NCBI RefSeq assembly: GCF_001690655.1
Contig: NZ_LZHQ01000015.1
Span: forward strand, 1 to 64,000
Reading direction: 5' to 3'
DNA: 64,000 bases
Source: Gilliamella sp. Occ3-1
GTDB taxonomy: Bacteria > Pseudomonadota > Gammaproteobacteria > Enterobacterales > Orbaceae
Shown: positions 61,664 through 64,000 of the stretch, one piece after another
How positions within the stretch are numbered: the stretch's first letter is position 1
How the letters are laid out: each line of letters starts with the position of its first letter
Position numbers and translations under genes: made by a program
The notes under the pieces: model-generated
What the model saw: only the letters and a program-made list of their open reading frames with translations
Told to the model about the DNA's origin: nothing
Databases searched by the model: none

Positions 61664-62222
61664 ATGCGTTTTATTATATGCCTATGCTGTCTTTAGTTAG
61701 CTTTCACTCGTATTGCTAGTTATAAACATCAAAATGGTGATATTATTTTCAATCCTTACAATCAAAACAAAGTCTAGTAGTTAAACAAGCTACAAACTAT
61801 CCATATGTTTTTGAAACTACTAATAAAGTAGTTTATACGCTACTACATAGTTGGATTGCACGTGGTAAAAAATAAAAAGCTACATCATAAGACATTTAAA
61901 AAATTACAATTTATCCAATAACGAAATTGCTAAATTAAAGTAAGTCGCAAGTAGTTTGGAAAGAAAACCTTATGATATCTGGTTTGGTTGGGACAATCGT
62001 TATATCTATTGTTCTGAGCTAGTCTGGAAAATTTATGATAAGGCACTTAATTTGAAAATAGGTCAATTGCAAACTATCAATGATTTTAATCTTTCATCGC
62101 CTACAGTAAAACAAAAATTAAAAGAACGTTATGGCGACAATATTCCTTATCAAGAAACGGTTATTTCTCCCGTTGCTATTTTTAATTCGCCATTGCTAAC
62201 AACCGTTGATAAAAAATGGTAA
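61664..62222 (+). pseudogene. yiiX: Decayed YiiX-type permuted papain-fold amidase
   Basis: An ATG at 61664 opens MRFIICLCCL, then a stop, then in the same frame YKHQNGDIIF, the start of the YiiX catalytic region. A frame change follows to QSLQSKQS and KQATNYPY. The segment after that, including the expected SHTG with its catalytic His, is missing, and the sequence continues YVFETTNKVVYTLLHSWIARGK. The C-terminal part is open (61956-62222): KPYDIWFGWDNRYIYCSELVWKIY with the catalytic Cys, and KLKERYGDNIPYQETVISP. E. coli YiiX matches every block in order. Stops, shifts and the lost His make it non-functional. Confidence 0.85.
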
Positions 62223-62229
62223 ATTAAAG

Positions 62230-62814
62230 TCATGTTAAACGCTTAACGGGTGCAAAGCTTTTACGATACAAATGGTTAACACCATGCTGCTCAATTGCAG
62301 CTAAATGTGCTTTGGTTGGATAGCCTTTATGTTTAGCAAGACCGTATTGTGGATATAATTTATCAAGCTCAACCATTTCACGATCACGAGTAACTTTAGC
62401 TAGAATTGAAGCAGCACTAATTTCTGCAACCAACAAATCTCCTTTAATAACTGCTTGAGCTTGAATGCCAAAATCAGGACAACGGTTGCCATCGACTAAT
62501 ACAAAATTGGGTTTTATGGGTAATCCTGATACCGCCCGTTGCATAGCAAGCATGGTGGCATGTAATATATTTAATTTATCAATTTCATCAACCGATGCTC
62601 TTGCAATACACCAAGCTAATGCCTCTTGTTTAATAATATCAAATAGATGTTCTCGTTTTTTTTCGGTTAGTTTTTTAGAATCAGTTAAGCCTTTAATGGG
62701 CTTGTTAGGATCTAAAATAACTGCAGCGGTAACAACATCGCCACAAAGCGGACCTCGCCCAACTTCATCAACCCCTGCGATTAAGGTGGCATCTGGATAG
62801 ATAAACTCTAGCAA
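62230..62814 (-). CDS. rnhB: Ribonuclease HII
   Basis: RNase HII nicks DNA at misincorporated ribonucleotides. The 194-aa protein shows the first metal Asp/Glu in [13 protein letters not shown] (about 13-25), then [10 protein letters not shown] and [15 protein letters not shown], with [19 protein letters not shown] near the end. E. coli RnhB has 198 aa. It overlaps lpxB by 7 nt, as in the conserved lpxA-lpxB-rnhB-dnaE order. The dnaE gene is not next; the yiiX remnant follows. Confidence 0.97.
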   Translation of the reverse strand: MLEFIYPDATLIAGVDEVGRGPLCGDVVTAAVILDPNKPIKGLTDSKKLTEKKREHLFDIIKQEALAWCIARASVDEIDKLNILHATMLAMQRAVSGLPIKPNFVLVDGNRCPDFGIQAQAVIKGDLLVAEISAASILAKVTRDREMVELDKLYPQYGLAKHKGYPTKAHLAAIEQHGVNHLYRKSFAPVKRLT

Positions 62815-63959
62815 TGTGGCTCCTTTAATACATCGAGCACAGCTTTAGCAGCTTGTTCATCAGCATTACAACGAATTTGATTATGCAAAGATAAAAATGT
62901 CTGTTTTAGCTCTACATTATCACCTTCTAAAAAAGGGATAATGCGCTTAACAATATTTTCAGGAGTGCAATCTTGTTGTAATAATTCTGGTACAATCTCT
63001 TTACTCGCTAAAATATTCGGTAATGAAACATAAGGTGTTTTAATCAATTTTTTAGCAAGCCAAAAGGTAAATGGCTTCATTTTGTAGCCAACAACCATTG
63101 GACATTTAGCTAGCATGCATTCTAATGCCACAGTACCCGAAGCCAAGATTGACGCATTACTTGCAATCATTGCTTTGCGGGCATGACCATCTAATAACTT
63201 CATTTCAAGTTGGGGAGCAATGTCTGTTTTAATCTGCTCAAATTCTTGTCGTCTTTTTGCGTTAACTAAAGGTACTAAAATATGCAAATCTGGGTAGCGT
63301 TGGCGTAATAACAGTGCTGCTTTTAAAAAGGGCGCAGATAATAATGTTACTTCAGCATGACGGCTACCTGGCAATAAAGTTAAGCAACGACAATCTAGTG
63401 GAATACCTAATTGTTTGCGCATTGCTGTTTGATCTGGATTAAGTGGGATATCATCTGCCATTTTATGGCCAATAAAACGACAAGGAACATCAAACTTATC
63501 ATAAAAGGCTTTTTCAAAAGGTAAAAAAGCTAAAATAAGATTAGTATTACGCTTAATTTTGAAAACGCGTTTTTGTTTCCAAGCCCAAACCGATGGACTC
63601 ACATAATGGATTGTTTTAATGCCTGCTTGTTTTAGCTTACCTTCTAAAGAAAGATTAAAGTCAGGTGCGTCAATGCCAATAAATATATCAGGCTTAAGTG
63701 CAATTAAACGTCTAGTAATATCTTTGCGAATTGCTAAAATTCGGCGTAATCGCCCCAAAACTTCAACAATGCCCATCACTGATAACTCATCCATTTCATA
63801 CCAAGCTTCACAGCCTTCGGCTTGCATTTTAGGACCTGCAATACCAACAAAATGAATATTAGGATGATGATGTTTGAGTGAACGAATTAGACCTGCTCCA
63901 AGAATGTCGCCAGAGGTTTCTCCAGCGACTAAAGCTACAGTTAATGGTTTATTGGTCAT
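62808..63959 (-). CDS. lpxB: Lipid-A-disaccharide synthase LpxB
   Basis: LpxB condenses UDP-2,3-diacylglucosamine with lipid X into the lipid A disaccharide at the inner membrane. The 383-aa GT19 protein has [21 protein letters not shown] at its start (about 8-28), [28 protein letters not shown] near 116, [11 protein letters not shown] and an ASGTVALE segment near 273. It starts with TAATG overlap on the lpxA stop and overlaps rnhB at its end. Confidence 0.98.
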   Translation of the reverse strand: MTNKPLTVALVAGETSGDILGAGLIRSLKHHHPNIHFVGIAGPKMQAEGCEAWYEMDELSVMGIVEVLGRLRRILAIRKDITRRLIALKPDIFIGIDAPDFNLSLEGKLKQAGIKTIHYVSPSVWAWKQKRVFKIKRNTNLILAFLPFEKAFYDKFDVPCRFIGHKMADDIPLNPDQTAMRKQLGIPLDCRCLTLLPGSRHAEVTLLSAPFLKAALLLRQRYPDLHILVPLVNAKRRQEFEQIKTDIAPQLEMKLLDGHARKAMIASNASILASGTVALECMLAKCPMVVGYKMKPFTFWLAKKLIKTPYVSLPNILASKEIVPELLQQDCTPENIVKRIIPFLEGDNVELKQTFLSLHNQIRCNADEQAAKAVLDVLKEPHC

Positions 63960-64000
63960 TAACGGATGATGCCACGCGTTGAACGGGCAAAAAAGTCAAT
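63959..64000 (-). CDS. lpxA: LpxA C-terminal end (cut by window edge)
   Basis: The last 13 codons before the stop (63959-63961) read [13 protein letters not shown], matching the C-terminus of UDP-N-acetylglucosamine acyltransferase LpxA (E. coli ends [13 protein letters not shown]). The stop overlaps the lpxB ATG (TAATG). Only the tail is visible, but the gene order supports the call. Confidence 0.85.
   Translation of the reverse strand: MDFFARSTRGIIR

Noticed and set aside
61956..62222. 88-codon open frame as an independent small gene
   Set aside because: It is the C-terminal third of a decayed yiiX whose other blocks are visible upstream in other frames.

Overview
The window is about 64 kb of an AT-rich gammaproteobacterial chromosome that includes the replication origin. 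Organism: the 16S fragment, the tsaE-amiB-mutL-miaA-hfq-hflX-hflK-hflC-purA order, rpsB-tsf-pyrH-frr, mnmG-rsmG beside oriC, SlmA, Hda, MiaB and an E. coli-like initiator tRNA all point to Enterobacterales/Pasteurellales relatives. Low GC, short intergenic regions and a displaced dxr fit Orbaceae (Gilliamella/Frischella-type insect gut symbionts). The family assignment is inference; the class is secure.

Layout. 1-1000: 5' half of a 16S rRNA gene (minus strand) with antitermination leader and promoter. 1.0-11.7 kb: minus-strand run purT, purA, hflC, hflK, hflX, hfq, miaA, mutL, amiB-like, tsaE (purines, membrane-protease control, RNA chaperone, tRNA modification, mismatch repair, wall amidase). 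11.8-18.4 kb: plus-strand tusB, tsaC, anmK, a decayed sugar symporter, then rpsB-tsf-pyrH-frr. 18.5-25 kb: NepI-like exporter, secreted alpha/beta hydrolase, LysR regulator, then deoC-deoR-dxr behind two DeoR-type operators. 25.1-30.4 kb: sucrose regulon cscK/cscA/cscR/cscB, with CscR operators around a perfect CRP palindrome. 30.5-36.3 kb: cysE, mscS, slmA, dut, coaBC, and recN with an SOS box. 36.5-38.9 kb: wreck of an RloA/RloB-type ATPase-TOPRIM defence pair, cut by a dead IS3-family element. 39-43.2 kb: yagU, metE, metF, tRNA-fMet. 43.5-50.3 kb: dacA, rodA, mrdA, phoH, miaB, an elongasome cluster joined to a miaB-ybeZ cluster. 50.5-56.3 kb: amiC, rsmG, mnmG, oriC, hda and a Cof phosphatase. 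56.7-60 kb: two ABC-2 permeases plus a HlyD adaptor without an ATPase. 60.2-64 kb: ndh, a yiiX pseudogene, rnhB, lpxB and the end of lpxA.

How it fits together. The left part is largely housekeeping, with tRNA-modification genes (miaA, tsaE, tsaC, tusB, miaB, mnmG) scattered through it. Sucrose enters by CscB, is split by CscA, and fructose is phosphorylated by CscK under CscR and CRP. Replication control is concentrated at oriC: the origin lies next to hda, whose protein inactivates DnaA, and slmA and the recN SOS site lie about 20 kb away.

The most unusual observations are two genes, hda and mrdA, whose conserved N-termini can only be translated from non-canonical AUU/AUC-type starts; the broken RloAB locus with an IS-associated deletion; the dense operator architecture of the csc and deo regions; and a HlyD/ABC-2 export operon with no ATPase. 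I did not find a convincing intact, previously undescribed system; the nearest candidate is the damaged RloAB pair.
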